64,000 nt of DNA from Aureivirga marina (GTDB lineage: Bacteria; Bacteroidota; Bacteroidia; Flavobacteriales; Flavobacteriaceae): contig NZ_JADPIB010000002.1 in the NCBI RefSeq assembly GCF_015767265.1, positions 62,001 through 126,000 of the forward strand, given 5' to 3'. Below, piece after piece: positions 54,727-63,142 of this stretch. The notes beneath the pieces were generated by a model, which was not told the DNA's origin, did no database searches, and was given only the letters and a program-made list of their open reading frames with translations. Each line of letters begins with the position of its first letter. The stretch's first letter is position 1. The position numbers and the translations under genes were made by a program.

Positions 54727-55572
54727 TTATTTCCCTTCCACAACAGGTAAATCACTCGGAATTCCCCATTCGCTCCAAGAACCATCATAAACTGTAATAT
54801 CTTCATAACCTAAAATCGTTGCTGCAAGAGCTAAAATGCAAGCAGTCACACCAGATCCACATGAAAAAATCAATTCATGAGTTTTAGAAATTCCTGCAAA
54901 AGCTTTTTCTAATTCTTCTTTAGAAACAATTTTTCCATCTTTAATAATTGAAGTAAAAGGAATATTTACAGAATTTGGAATATGTCCACCTCTTAAGCCT
55001 GGTCTTGGTTCTGGAGTTGTTCCACAGAAACGACCTTCAGGACGAGCATCACAAGTTGTAATCATTAATTCATCAATTGTATCTTTTACATATTTTTTAT
55101 CACAAAAAGCATTATAATGATATTTCGCTTCAAAATTTCCTAAAGAATATTCCTTTTTCTCTATTTCTTCCACTTCTCCACCTGAATTTTTCCACGCTGG
55201 ATAACCACCATCTAAAACAGCAATATTTTGAAATCCCATTGCCTTAAACATCCACCAAACTCTTGGAGAAGAAAAAATTCCAAGTTTATCATAAACAACA
55301 ATAATACTATCTTGATTAATTCCAAGTTTTCTAACTTCTTCCTGAAAAACTTCAGGAGTTACCATCGTATGAGGCAAACCAGAAGAAGTATCTGAGAAAT
55401 TATTTCCTAAATCAAAAAACCTGCTGCCTTTAATTTGCAAATTATCTTCTTCTACTCCTTTTGCATTAGGGTTTGAAATTGTTGCATTTAATAATATTAA
55501 CTTGTCATTATTTAAGTTTTCTTTTAGCCAATCAACTGAGACAATTGGACTTGAAAAAAATGTATTTTCCAT
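54727..55572 (-). CDS. 3-mercaptopyruvate/thiosulfate sulfurtransferase
   Basis: 281-residue tandem-rhodanese protein. The catalytic loop CGSGVTA (C238) is the one found in 3-mercaptopyruvate sulfurtransferases, as opposed to the CRKGVT-type loop of thiosulfate-specific enzymes. Conserved WWMFKAMGF and SGGEVE-type segments are present. It transfers sulfane sulphur to cyanide or thiols and may feed sulphur to cofactor synthesis. Single gene, cytoplasmic. Confidence 0.92.
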   Translation of the reverse strand: MENTFFSSPIVSVDWLKENLNNDKLILLNATISNPNAKGVEEDNLQIKGSRFFDLGNNFSDTSSGLPHTMVTPEVFQEEVRKLGINQDSIIVVYDKLGIFSSPRVWWMFKAMGFQNIAVLDGGYPAWKNSGGEVEEIEKKEYSLGNFEAKYHYNAFCDKKYVKDTIDELMITTCDARPEGRFCGTTPEPRPGLRGGHIPNSVNIPFTSIIKDGKIVSKEELEKAFAGISKTHELIFSCGSGVTACILALAATILGYEDITVYDGSWSEWGIPSDLPVVEGK

Positions 55573-55846
55573 TGGTATATTTTTTTGATTGCTTTCTTTT
55601 AAAATTACAAAACAATAATCCTACTTTTTAGTCTTTAAAAAATATTTTTACTTACCCTATCAAATTATTTTTTAAAAATTATATTTGTTGAAAAATAAAG
55701 AGAACCTATTAGATTCACTATTTTTTAATTCAAATTCTTTTTTAAAGCTAATTATATGGTATTCTTTTAAAAGAATTCTAATTATTAAATACTATTTCTT
55801 TTATTTTTCGTTTAATAAACAAATACCTTTTACACGATAGTCATAT

Positions 55847-56857
55847 ATGAAGAAAATACTATTACTTCTTTGTCTTTATTCTACTTTTGCAACAGCGCAA
55901 ACTGGAGGAGAAAATGTTTATCAATTTTTAAATATTACTACTTCTGCTAGACAAGCAGCTTTAGGAGGAGAAATTTATACATTAAGAGATGATGTAAATC
56001 AGGCACTTTGGAATCCTGCAACCATCAATGAGAAAATGCATAATAATATTGGAATTAATTACATCAATTATCTTGCTGGAATTTCATTTGGTTCTGCTTC
56101 ATATGCTTATAAAGTGAATGATAAAATCGGAACTTTTCATGCTGGAGTGACCTATGTTGGATATGGTGAATTAATTGGTGCAGATGCGCAAGGAAATGAG
56201 ACAGGAACTTTCAAAGCTAACGATTTTTCTGTATCTTTGGGATACGCATATCAGATACCAAATTCGCACTTTATTTTAGGTGCAAATCTAAAAATGATTA
56301 ATTCAGTAATTGACAGTTATTCTTCGTTTGGACTTGCGACAGATTTAGGTATTTTATATCATAATCCAGACAAACAATATTCCTTTACTTTAGTAGTAAA
56401 AAACTTAGGAACTCAGATTACTAAATTCGATAATACAAAAGAAGATTTGCCACTTGAGATTGCTTTGAGTGCTGACTATCAACTAGAAAATGTTCCATTA
56501 AAATGGTATGTTACATTAGATAATCTTCAACAATGGCAAGTTGCTTATGAAAACCCTTCTAATGCAACAACAGATATTGAAGGAAACAGAACAGAAGAAG
56601 ACATTACTTTCTTTGACAATGCTTTCAGACATTTAATTATTGGAGCAGAACTTTTTCCTCAAAAAGCATTCAATATTCGTGTTGGATATAATGTTCGAAG
56701 AGGAAAAGAATTAAGTCTAGCTGACTCAAGAACTTTTGCAGGAATTTCTGCAGGATTTGGACTGAAATTAAACCGTATAAAGTTTAGTTATGCGTTTACA
56801 AAGTACCATCCAGCAGATAATGCGAGTACTTTTAGTTTATTAATTAATTTAAATTAG
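55847..56857 (+). CDS. porQ: Type IX secretion system protein PorQ
   Basis: 336-residue outer-membrane protein of the PorV/PorQ (FadL-like barrel) family, part of the T9SS attachment complex. Signal peptide residues 1-17 (ATA|QTG). The start GGENVYQFLNITTSARQAALGG is the PorQ signature, followed by LRDDVNQALWNPATI and barrel strands to the end (FSLLINLN). PorQ acts with PorU/PorV/PorZ in cargo processing at the surface. Two likely cargo proteins of that system lie in this window (6.1-11.2 and 30.9-33.4 kb). cmk follows 11 nt later and is probably co-transcribed. Confidence 0.92.
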   Translation: MKKILLLLCLYSTFATAQTGGENVYQFLNITTSARQAALGGEIYTLRDDVNQALWNPATINEKMHNNIGINYINYLAGISFGSASYAYKVNDKIGTFHAGVTYVGYGELIGADAQGNETGTFKANDFSVSLGYAYQIPNSHFILGANLKMINSVIDSYSSFGLATDLGILYHNPDKQYSFTLVVKNLGTQITKFDNTKEDLPLEIALSADYQLENVPLKWYVTLDNLQQWQVAYENPSNATTDIEGNRTEEDITFFDNAFRHLIIGAELFPQKAFNIRVGYNVRRGKELSLADSRTFAGISAGFGLKLNRIKFSYAFTKYHPADNASTFSLLINLN

Positions 56858-56868
56858 AGGATTTGAGT

Positions 56869-57570
56869 ATGGAGAGTAAAAAAATAACAATTGCAATAGA
56901 TGGTTTTTCATCAACTGGAAAAAGTACCATCGCAAAAGAATTAGCTAAAAAATTAGGATATGTTTATGTAGATACAGGTGCAATGTATCGCGCAGTAACT
57001 TATTTTGCTATGATTAATGATTATGTTTCTGATGAAACATTAAATAAAGAAGGATTAATTGCTCAATTAAATAATATTAAACTGAAATTTGTCTTTAACC
57101 CTGATGCAGGTTTTTCTGAAATTCATCTAAATGGTGAAAATATTGAAAAACAAATCAGAGGGTTAGAAGTTTCTCAATTAGTAAGTAAGGTTGCCGCAAT
57201 TACAGAAGTTCGTAAAGTTCTTGTAAGTCAACAACAAGAAATGGGGAAAGACAAAGGTGTAGTAATGGATGGAAGAGATATTGGAACTGTTGTTTTTCCA
57301 GATGCAGAACTAAAGTTATTTATGACAGCTTCTCCTGATAAAAGAGCAAAAAGGAGATATAAAGAACTTTTAGACAAAGGTGAAGATATTAAGTTTGAAG
57401 ATGTATTAAAGAATGTTCAAACACGAGATCATATTGATACTACAAGAACAGATTCTCCATTAAAAAGAGCTGATGATGCTATCGAATTTGATAATTCTGA
57501 TATGGGGTTAAAAGAACAATTTGAAAGAGTTTATAACATCACTCAAAGAACAATCCAAGGAATAAAATAA
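56869..57570 (+). CDS. cmk: Cytidylate kinase
   Basis: 233-residue (d)CMP kinase. The P-loop is IDGFSSTGKST, followed by LGYVYVDTGAMYRAVTYF and MDGRDIGTVVFPDAELKLFMTA. TTG at 56863 opens the frame earlier, but ATG at 56869 behind a purine-rich AGAGG is the better start. It follows porQ closely, as I recall in related genomes. Clear identity. Confidence 0.95.
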   Translation: MESKKITIAIDGFSSTGKSTIAKELAKKLGYVYVDTGAMYRAVTYFAMINDYVSDETLNKEGLIAQLNNIKLKFVFNPDAGFSEIHLNGENIEKQIRGLEVSQLVSKVAAITEVRKVLVSQQQEMGKDKGVVMDGRDIGTVVFPDAELKLFMTASPDKRAKRRYKELLDKGEDIKFEDVLKNVQTRDHIDTTRTDSPLKRADDAIEFDNSDMGLKEQFERVYNITQRTIQGIK

Positions 57571-57596
57571 AAATCTAAATAAATTCACATTGAAAG

Positions 57597-57632
57597 AATC
57601 TCAATATTTTTAACGAAATATTGAGATTTTTT
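57597..57632 (+). terminator. Terminator after cmk
   Basis: Stem AATCTCAATATTT / AAATATTGAGATT with a TTAACG loop and a long T run. Confidence 0.9.
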
Positions 57633-57821
57633 TATATTTCTCTTCACATTTTATCTATAAAAAAGGACTCAAAAGTCTTTTATATAATGCGTATTTGTTA
57701 AATTTATCAACTTAAAAACCTAACAAACATATATTTACATATTTAAATCTTTTTTCTTCTACTAGATATTCAAGCTTTTGCGTTAGATTTACCTGATTTT
57801 AAAACATAACAGGAAATCATC

Positions 57822-58439
57822 ATGAAAAAAATTTTATTAACATTAGTTCTTATGCTAAATATCTGTTTTGCATTTGCACAAAGCCATATTGGTAAAGCAA
57901 AAGTTGTAAACGGATTAGAAGTATATGTCTTTATGGAACCTCTAAGAAGTTATGAAACTGTATTAACTTCAGACATTACTTCAAATATTAATGCAAAATC
58001 TCTAATTTCAAGTGGATTAAGCAATGAAAAACCTGACGAAAAAATGAGTCAGTATATCAACAATATCAAAAGACAAGCTTCAAAACAAGGAGCAGAAATT
58101 GACGCTGTTATTTATAGCGAGGGAAAAAGCGCTATAGGAATTAAATTTACTGAAGATAAAACAGATGAAAATTACCGCTTAGGAGAACTTCAAAAAGTAG
58201 ACAATTTAGCAGTGTATTTTTTCTCTGAACCAATCAAAGAGTATGAAGAATTAAAAACAATCAAAGCTGGTTCTGGTTCAATGGCTTCATTGGGAACTGC
58301 TGGAATTGTAAACTCTTCAATAAAAGAAGATATTATTGACTTTGTAAGAAAAGCCAAACGTAAAACTAGAAAGAACAAGGCAGATTTTATCATCTATTCT
58401 GGTGGAAAAAGAGCTGTTGCTTGTAAATTCAAATCATAA
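57822..58439 (+). CDS. Exported protein with an internal duplication
   Basis: 205-residue protein with a signal peptide (residues 1-19, AFA|QSH). The mature part consists of two related halves of about 85-90 residues. The first half has GKAKVVNGLEVYVFMEPLRSYE and ends in DAVIYSEGKSAIGIKF. The second has GELQKVDNLAVYFFSEPIKEYE and ends in DFIIYSGGKRAVACKF. Basic helices rich in Lys and Arg precede each end strand (NNIKRQASKQGAE; RKAKRKTRKNKAD). No known domain is recognised. Probably periplasmic and soluble. Single gene between two terminators. Confidence 0.75.
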   Translation: MKKILLTLVLMLNICFAFAQSHIGKAKVVNGLEVYVFMEPLRSYETVLTSDITSNINAKSLISSGLSNEKPDEKMSQYINNIKRQASKQGAEIDAVIYSEGKSAIGIKFTEDKTDENYRLGELQKVDNLAVYFFSEPIKEYEELKTIKAGSGSMASLGTAGIVNSSIKEDIIDFVRKAKRKTRKNKADFIIYSGGKRAVACKFKS

Positions 58440-58472
58440 CTAAAAATCAACTTATCTTATTTTATTTTTGAG

Positions 58473-58500
58473 TGCCACTTTTATAAGTGGCATTTTTTTT
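58473..58500 (+). terminator. Terminator after the duplicated-domain gene
   Basis: Stem TGCCACTT / AAGTGGCA with a TTAT loop and eight T residues. Confidence 0.92.
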
Positions 58501-58525
58501 GGATTTTATTTTGAAAAAAATCTAT

Positions 58526-58533
58526 TACATTTG
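58526..58533 (+). promoter_or_regulatory. -7 box TACATTTG for the dipeptidase gene
   Basis: Exact TAnnTTTG 26 nt before the ATG at 58560. Confidence 0.6.
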
Positions 58534-58559
58534 AAAAATACACTCTAAAATTTCACAAA

Positions 58560-59234
58560 ATGAAAAAGACTATTCTTTTAATTTTTAGTATTCTATTTCT
58601 GGTTTCTTTTCAAAAGAAAGATACTTTACCTAATGGTTTTTCTTATGTCGATAATAAACTACCAACAATAATTACTGAAATTCGATACCATTCAAAAGAT
58701 AATTTTGTTGGAAAAAAAATTGATGGCTATGAAAAATCTATCTGTATTCTTACAAATGAAGCTATTGCTGCTTTAGATAAAATTCAAAAGGAATTAATTA
58801 CAAAAAATTTAGGATTAAAAATCTATGATGGTTATCGTCCGCAACAAGCTGTAAATGAATTCGTTCGTTGGGCAAGAGTTTTAAATGACACAATAATGAA
58901 ACAAAAATATTATCCAAATGTCAAGAAGAAAAATCTTTTTAGAGATGGATATATCGCTTCAAAATCGGGACATTCTCGCGGAAGTACTGTGGATGTTACT
59001 TTAGTTAATTTTGAAACTGGTGAAGAGCTTGATATGGGAAGTCCTTGGGATTTTTTCGGTAAAGAATCATGGGTTAAGAACCCGAACTTAACTCCAAAAC
59101 AAAAGAAAAATAGACAAACTTTACAAAAAATAATGAATAAACACGGATTTCGATCTTATAGTAAAGAATGGTGGCATTTTACATTAAAAAATGAACCTTA
59201 TCCAAAAACATATTTTAATTTCCCTGTAAAATAA
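58560..59234 (+). CDS. D-alanyl-D-alanine dipeptidase (M15D, VanX/DdpX-like)
   Basis: 224-residue zinc dipeptidase. Motifs include IYDGYRPQQA (R93 in the substrate site), SGHSRGSTVD with zinc ligands H138 and D145, and EWWHF with E203 and H206. It cleaves D-Ala-D-Ala, in recycling or as a nutrient source; no vanH or vanA partner is near, so a vancomycin-resistance role is not supported. The N-terminal hydrophobic segment ends LVSFQKKD, the shape of a lipoprotein signal with Phe where the lipidated Cys would be. So it may be secreted or anchored rather than lipidated. Confidence 0.9.
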   Translation: MKKTILLIFSILFLVSFQKKDTLPNGFSYVDNKLPTIITEIRYHSKDNFVGKKIDGYEKSICILTNEAIAALDKIQKELITKNLGLKIYDGYRPQQAVNEFVRWARVLNDTIMKQKYYPNVKKKNLFRDGYIASKSGHSRGSTVDVTLVNFETGEELDMGSPWDFFGKESWVKNPNLTPKQKKNRQTLQKIMNKHGFRSYSKEWWHFTLKNEPYPKTYFNFPVK

Positions 59235-59250
59235 GTCAATTCATCTTGGC

Positions 59251-59994
59251 TTATTTTTTTGCTTTTATAAATATTTCATAAGGATATTCTTGGTAATTTT
59301 CCCAAAATTCCTTTCCATATTTTTTTATTCCTATTGGTGAAATTTTTGTTTTAATCCATTCAACAGAAGAAAATCCAACTTTTTTAAAAGCTTCTTCATA
59401 TATTTTTGGAAATAAAAAACTATTTGTTATTTCAATTGTTTGCTCTTTTTCCACAAACATTTTCACAAAAACAGGTTTTCCATTTTCATATTCTGGAATC
59501 GTAATTTTTATTCCATAATTTTTATAAAAATCTTCTGAATATTTCTGATGATGAAAATTTGAACTACAGCCTACATAAAATCCATCTTTATTTAAACTTC
59601 GATAAATTGTTTCACAAAATTTCAAAACTTCTTCTTTTGTTTTCATGTGATTAAAAACAAAAGCAGAAATAACAATATCAAATTTTTCTTCGGATTTAAA
59701 TTTAGATAGATCTTCAACTAAAAATTCTACATTTTCTAACTTTAATAATTTAGCTTTTTCATTAGCTACTTTTATCATTTCATCAGAAATATCAATTCCA
59801 ACAATTCTTTTAGCACCAAGTTTTTGCAACAAAAATGAATAATAACCAGAACCACAACCTAAATCCAACAATGTTTTATTCTTTAATTCTCCAATTTCTT
59901 TTAAAAAAGTAAATTCTTCACCATATTTTCTTGTTGGAAGCTTGTGAGATAAATCATATGTTCTTGCCATTTTGTTGTAATCTTTCTCTAGCAT
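59251..59994 (-). CDS. Class I SAM-dependent methyltransferase
   Basis: 247-residue methyltransferase with the Rossmann motif TLLDLGCGSGYYSFLL, acidic strand-2 IVGIDISDEM and the motif IV region KFDIVISAFVFNH. The C-terminal half has a YGIKITIP insert typical of small-molecule methyltransferases, but the substrate is not readable. An alternative start at the internal Met (MARTYDLSHKLP) is possible. No functional link with the hemF gene upstream. Confidence 0.88.
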   Translation of the reverse strand: MLEKDYNKMARTYDLSHKLPTRKYGEEFTFLKEIGELKNKTLLDLGCGSGYYSFLLQKLGAKRIVGIDISDEMIKVANEKAKLLKLENVEFLVEDLSKFKSEEKFDIVISAFVFNHMKTKEEVLKFCETIYRSLNKDGFYVGCSSNFHHQKYSEDFYKNYGIKITIPEYENGKPVFVKMFVEKEQTIEITNSFLFPKIYEEAFKKVGFSSVEWIKTKISPIGIKKYGKEFWENYQEYPYEIFIKAKK

Positions 59995-60063
59995 AACATT
60001 TATTTTTAGGTTATTAAAAAGAATTTAAAATTATTCATCTTTTGATACTTAAATTTAATCCAA

Positions 60064-60096
60064 AAAAAAATCGTGAACAATAATTCACGATTTCTA
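60064..60096 (-). terminator. Terminator after hemF
   Basis: Stem AAATCGTGAA / TTCACGATTT with nine A residues on the plus strand, which give a long T run on the minus strand. Confidence 0.88.
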
Positions 60097-60101
60097 TTTT
60101 T

Positions 60102-61004
60102 TTAAACCCAAGATTTTGGATTTTTCAATATTTCTTCTAATTCTGCTTCTTTAGAACCTGTTTCTGGATGATAATCATATCTCCATTGTACTTTCGGCGG
60201 TAAACTCATCAAAATACTTTCAATTCGTCCATTTGTTTTTAATCCGAAAAGTGTTCCTCTATCGTGAACTAAATTAAATTCTACATAACGTCCTCTTCTG
60301 ATTTCTTGCCAATCTCTTTGCTCTTTTGTATACTCAAAATTCTTTCTTTTTTCTACAATTGGAGCATAACATTCTAAGAAAGAATTCCCAATTTCAGTTA
60401 CAAAATCAAATCTATCTTGTAATGAAAACTCTTCAGTTTCTTTTAAATAATCAAAGAAAAGTCCACCAATTCCTCTTGCTTCATTTCTGTGTGTATTCCA
60501 AAAATAATCATCACAAGCTTTTTTATATTTTGGATAAAAATCTTTATGATGTTTGTCACAAGCAGTTTTACAAACTTCATGAAAATGTTTTGCATCTTCT
60601 TCGAAAACGTAATATGGAGTTAAATCTTGACCTCCTCCAAACCAACAATCTTTTACATTTCCATTCTCATCATACATTTCAAAATAACGCCAATTTGCAT
60701 GTACAGTAGGAACCATCGGATTTTTAGGATGAATAACTAAAGAAAGCCCACATGCGAAAAATTTTGCTTGTGCAACACCAAAATTCTTACGTAAAACTTC
60801 TGGTAATTCTCCATGAACATAAGAAATATTCACACCTCCTTTTTCAAAAACGTTTCCATTTTCAATTACACGAGTTCTTCCTCCTCCTCCTTCAGGACGA
60901 TCCCAAAGATCTTGCTGAAAAGTAGCAACTCCATCTAAAGATTCAATTTTTTCACAAATTTGATCTTGTAAATTATGTATATATTCAAGAAATTTTTCTT
61001 TCAA
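60102..61004 (-). CDS. hemF: Oxygen-dependent coproporphyrinogen III oxidase
   Basis: 300-residue HemF, which uses oxygen to make protoporphyrinogen IX. Family motifs are intact: GGGGRTRVIENG, NPMVPTVHANWRYFE, WFGGGQDLTPYY, RGIGGLFFDYL and RRGRYVEFNL. Length as in other bacteria. The oxygen-independent enzyme hemN is encoded at 3.6-4.9 kb. Exact -7 box 26 nt upstream. Confidence 0.96.
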   Translation of the reverse strand: MKEKFLEYIHNLQDQICEKIESLDGVATFQQDLWDRPEGGGGRTRVIENGNVFEKGGVNISYVHGELPEVLRKNFGVAQAKFFACGLSLVIHPKNPMVPTVHANWRYFEMYDENGNVKDCWFGGGQDLTPYYVFEEDAKHFHEVCKTACDKHHKDFYPKYKKACDDYFWNTHRNEARGIGGLFFDYLKETEEFSLQDRFDFVTEIGNSFLECYAPIVEKRKNFEYTKEQRDWQEIRRGRYVEFNLVHDRGTLFGLKTNGRIESILMSLPPKVQWRYDYHPETGSKEAELEEILKNPKSWV

Positions 61005-61030
61005 ACCTTTCGTTTTTTAATTTTCAGAAA

Positions 61031-61038
61031 CAAAGATA
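61031..61038 (-). promoter_or_regulatory. -7 box TATCTTTG for hemF
   Basis: Exact TAnnTTTG on the minus strand, 26 nt before the hemF ATG and just before the stop of the DUF4159 gene, so hemF can be transcribed independently. Confidence 0.6.
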
Positions 61039-61046
61039 CAATTTGA

Positions 61047-61703
61047 TTAATTAGTAAAAACATATTCTAAAATGTTTGCACCCATTTTTAAAGCTTTCAA
61101 TCTAGTTTCATCGTCATCATTATGAATTTCTTTATCTTCCCAACCATCACTTAAATCCGATTCATAATCATAAAAACAAACCAATCTTCCATCGATAAAA
61201 AGTCCAAATCCTTGTGGTCTTTTTTTATCATGTTCATGAATTTTAGGAACTCCTTTTGAGAAATCAAATGTTTGGTGGTAAATTGGATGATTATATGGAA
61301 TTTCCTTAAATTCTGCATCTGGAAATAATCTTTTCATTTCTCTTCGAATATATTTGTCCATTCCATAATTATCTGAAATATGTAAAAACCCTCCAGATTT
61401 CAAGTAATTTCGCATGTTTTCTAATGCATTTTCAGAGAAAATCACATTTCCATGCCCTGTCATAAACACAATTGGATAATTAAAAATCTCCACATTATCT
61501 GCTGAAACTGTCGCTGGATTTTTATCTATTTTTGTAGAAATATTTCTATTTGAAAATTGAATCAAATTCGGAATTGCTGTTGGATTTGCATACCAATCTC
61601 CTCCTCCTTCATATTTTAAAATTGCAACTTGTTGTGCTTCAGAAGTATTCCAATTTAAAAAGCTACTTAGAAACAGCAAAAAAGTGATGATTTTAATATT
61701 CAT
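61047..61703 (-). CDS. DUF4159 domain protein
   Basis: 218-residue exported protein (signal peptide to about residue 23, SEA|QQV). Conserved DUF4159 features are the early WYANPTAIPNLI, the strand IVFMTGHG, and GGFLHISDNYGMD, giving a flavodoxin/glutamine amidotransferase-like alpha-beta fold. Further conserved IPYNHPIYHQTFDF and the GFGLFIDGRLVCFYD segment. Function unknown; in other bacteria it appears near regulatory moxR-type operons, which are not seen here. hemF follows 42 nt downstream but has its own promoter. Confidence 0.85.
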   Translation of the reverse strand: MNIKIITFLLFLSSFLNWNTSEAQQVAILKYEGGGDWYANPTAIPNLIQFSNRNISTKIDKNPATVSADNVEIFNYPIVFMTGHGNVIFSENALENMRNYLKSGGFLHISDNYGMDKYIRREMKRLFPDAEFKEIPYNHPIYHQTFDFSKGVPKIHEHDKKRPQGFGLFIDGRLVCFYDYESDLSDGWEDKEIHNDDDETRLKALKMGANILEYVFTN

Positions 61704-61853
61704 AGTTTCGTGTTTTATTTCGTAAAAATAAGATATTTTTTAAACCTTTTCAGAATCATATCTTCTTCTATTTTAACAGCAAATTCACTTTCAAAATTTT
61801 AATCAAGTATAATTTTTGCTATAAAAAAATTAATTTAATTTAAATAGTTGGTT

Positions 61854-62561
61854 ATGAAATGTTTTATCATTGCATTGATTGGTTTTTTAACTTTTTCTAG
61901 TTGTTCAAAAGAAACAATTTTAAAAGTTGAAGCAAATCAAAACCTTTCGGAAAATCCATTTCGAAATTCCAACTCTACTAGTGCTCCTACACAAATTGAA
62001 CTTGAAAATATTGTCTATTATGATGGATTTGGTCCTGAAAATATGACTTTAAAAGTTCAATTTCGTTTTAATCCTGTTGGTTATAGTGATTTTAATATTA
62101 TTCACTATTTAATCATCTTCGGTAATGAAAATTATGATGTAAATACTGGTTCTGGTAAAATTTATAATGCTTTTCAAATAGAGCATGATGAAAACGCTGA
62201 AATTCAAGAACTTTTTTTAAGTCATTATGATGAGTTTGGCTTTCAACTTGATTTGGTAAAATGTAATGTATATATCCTTCCTATTACAGATGGAAATGGT
62301 ATTTTGCCATATACTTGCTTTTACGATAACGTTCGACAAGTAAAAGATTATTTTCGATTTAACAATGCAAATTTAATTTCTGTTACAAATCCAAATAATT
62401 TAGAACCGCCAATAGTAATTCCTTGGAATCCACTTGAGCCGCCACAAACAACACCAGCAATCCCTTTAGATCCTGCTAAAAAGAAGAAAAAACATTGGTG
62501 GGATTGGATTCCTTGGGATGATTGGTTTCCTTGGTGGCCTTGGCAAGAACAAACAACCTAA
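61854..62561 (+). CDS. Lipoprotein with Trp-rich C-terminal tail
   Basis: 235 residues from the Met at 61854, which gives a standard lipoprotein signal (lipobox FSSC, C17); an ATG 6 nt earlier is equally in frame. The middle part is a beta-rich domain without recognised family. After a Pro-rich linker (PWNPLEPPQTTPAIP) and a five-Lys run comes the tail HWWDWIPWDDWFPWWPW, with eight Trp in 17 residues. Such a tail could insert into a membrane interface or bind sugar. Terminator shared with rplS. Confidence 0.72.
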   Translation: MKCFIIALIGFLTFSSCSKETILKVEANQNLSENPFRNSNSTSAPTQIELENIVYYDGFGPENMTLKVQFRFNPVGYSDFNIIHYLIIFGNENYDVNTGSGKIYNAFQIEHDENAEIQELFLSHYDEFGFQLDLVKCNVYILPITDGNGILPYTCFYDNVRQVKDYFRFNNANLISVTNPNNLEPPIVIPWNPLEPPQTTPAIPLDPAKKKKKHWWDWIPWDDWFPWWPWQEQTT

Positions 62562-62570
62562 TATGTATAA

Positions 62571-62608
62571 CAAAAAAATCCTGTTCAAAATTGGAACAGG
62601 ATTTTTTT
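62571..62608. terminator. Bidirectional terminator
   Basis: Stem AATCCTGTTC / GAACAGGATT with flanking A and T runs, between the lipoprotein gene and rplS. Confidence 0.9.
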
Positions 62609-62626
62609 ATCAAAAGAAAAATAAAA

Positions 62627-62977
62627 TTATCTTCTTCTTTCTTTAATTCTTGCTTTCTTACCTGTAAGGTTTCTAAAGTAGAAGATACGAGCTCTACGTA
62701 CTTTACCTCTTTTGTTAACTTCGATTTTCTCGATAGCTGGTAAGTTTACTGGGAAGATACGCTCTACTCCAACAGTTCCTGACATTTTACGAATAGTAAA
62801 AGTCTCAGTTAATCCTGTTCCTCTTCTTTGGATTACTACTCCTCTAAAGAACTGAGTACGAGTCTTAGATCCCTCTACAATTTTGTAATAAACAGTGATT
62901 GTATCACCTGCTGCAAACTCTGGTAATTCGTTTTTTGTAACAAATTCGTCTTGTACAAACTTTACTAAAGATTCCAT
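62627..62977 (-). CDS. rplS: 50S ribosomal protein L19
   Basis: 116-residue ribosomal protein. It has the characteristic [33 protein letters not shown] and [18 protein letters not shown] segments, with a basic C-terminus. Length typical. Monocistronic, with a terminator downstream and a 73-nt leader after an exact -7 box. The start codon region can form a weak hairpin with the leader. Confidence 0.97.
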   Translation of the reverse strand: MESLVKFVQDEFVTKNELPEFAAGDTITVYYKIVEGSKTRTQFFRGVVIQRRGTGLTETFTIRKMSGTVGVERIFPVNLPAIEKIEVNKRGKVRRARIFYFRNLTGKKARIKERRR

Positions 62978-63057
62978 TTTATATCTTTTATATATGGTTT
63001 AATAAAAATCAACATACACGGTTTTCGTCAGAGGTTAATTTTGAGTTGGCAAATTTA
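62974..63057 (-). promoter_or_regulatory. rplS promoter and possible autoregulatory leader
   Basis: -7 box TAAATTTG at 63050-63057. In the leader, ATGG/CCAT (62994-62997 with 62974-62977) and ATAT/ATAT can pair and would occlude the start codon. A block around 63007-63037 (ACACGGTTTTCGTCAGAGG on the plus strand) is less AT-rich than its surroundings. A leader motif for L19 in flavobacteria has, as far as I recall, been described; I cannot confirm a match here. Confidence 0.5.
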
Positions 63058-63142
63058 TAAAAAAACTATATAAATTCACACACCTATCTGTTAAATATTT
63101 TTATTTAATGATTTTTTAATGTAAGAACTCATTTTCAAAGCA

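Noticed and set aside
58560-59234. Vancomycin-resistance role for the VanX-like dipeptidase
   Set aside because: No vanH, vanA or regulator genes are near; Gram-negative bacteria use such enzymes for D-Ala-D-Ala recycling or nutrition.
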